Below, one piece after another: positions 6,261 through 6,355 of a stretch of 6,355 nt of DNA. This stretch comes from Methylobacteriaceae bacterium (GTDB lineage: Bacteria > Pseudomonadota > Alphaproteobacteria > Rhizobiales > Beijerinckiaceae). Location: positions 1 through 6,355 of the forward strand of contig JAFAPJ010000662.1 of the NCBI GenBank assembly GCA_019247255.1, written 5' to 3'. The position numbers were made by a program, and so were the translations under genes. The notes under the pieces were generated by a model. That model did no database searches. It saw only the letters and a list, made by a program, of their open reading frames with translations, and had not been told where the DNA came from. Numbering within the stretch: the first letter of the stretch is position 1; each line of letters begins with the position of its first letter.

Positions 6261-6308
6261 GCAGCTCGGCGCGCCGACGCGCGCCGGGCTGCCCCGCCTC
6301 GGGCGGGG
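6261..6308 (+). terminator. Tandem GC-rich hairpins downstream of the stress gene pair
   Basis: Beginning 18 bases after the stop of the second stress gene, 6261-6273 pairs with 6280-6292 in a 13-bp stem (one G-U pair) around a six-base loop. Directly after it, 6292-6298 (CCCCGCC) pairs with 6302-6308 (GGCGGGG) around a three-base loop. No T-run follows, so this is not a classical intrinsic terminator, but such hairpins commonly end or protect transcripts in GC-rich genomes. The remaining bases to 6355 show no gene I can support. Confidence 0.5.
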
Positions 6309-6355
6309 TGAGGCGAGGCTCAGGCACCGACTCGTCCGTTCCGTCCAGCGCGGCG

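Noticed and set aside
6250..6354. Possible 3' end of a convergent minus-strand gene, open from the right edge to a TAG at 6252-6250
   Set aside because: About 34 codons are open with a plausible start of AALDGTDESVPEP, but all three minus frames are largely open in this GC-rich stretch and the frame would run through the strong hairpins. It cannot be decided without sequence to the right.

Overview
The window is GC-rich (about two thirds G+C) and densely coded, with a layout typical of an alphaproteobacterium. Two things narrow this. First, there are two good matches to the alphaproteobacterial general-stress sigma factor (EcfG/PhyR system) promoter, GGAAC-N16/17-(C)GTT. Second, a pair of DUF2382 (YsnF/AvaK) stress genes, one fused to a YflT-like domain, is a style common in Methylobacteriaceae. 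A Rhizobiales host, plausibly Methylobacterium or a relative, is therefore an inference, not proven by any marker gene here.

Layout. (1) Left edge, minus strand: the first 34 codons of a secreted protein (1-104) with a clear signal peptide, preceded by a perfect EcfG-type promoter (141-165). (2) Positions 251-4546, minus strand: a five-gene cluster read right to left. It holds an agmatinase/arginase-family ureohydrolase, a periplasmic binding protein of the HisJ/LAO/octopine type, two HisQ/HisM-type permeases and a HisP-type ATPase. The last three genes overlap by 1 and 8 bases. Small hairpins sit in the two intergenic gaps, and a 10-base perfect palindrome resembling a LacI-family operator lies just upstream of the first gene. 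(3) Positions 4550-4722: a divergent control region with the palindrome on the operon side and an EcfG-type promoter on the other side. (4) Positions 4723-6242, plus strand: two translationally coupled DUF2382 stress genes (ATGA overlap), followed by tandem GC-rich hairpins (6261-6308).

How the genes fit together. The minus-strand cluster looks like an import-and-hydrolyse module. The binding protein captures a basic or guanidino-bearing amino compound (arginine, octopine-like, agmatine or guanidinobutyrate are candidates), the HisQMP-type complex imports it, and the cytosolic Mn-type ureohydrolase removes urea from the guanidino group, probably for nitrogen supply. It is flanked on both sides by genes whose promoters match the general stress response, so a nutrient operon is embedded between stress-regulon members. 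I did not see a mobile element, CRISPR array, RNA gene or clearly novel system. The most worthwhile leads are the paired EcfG promoters, the operator-like palindrome, the unresolved substrate of the hydrolase-transporter unit and the tandem DUF2382 pair.
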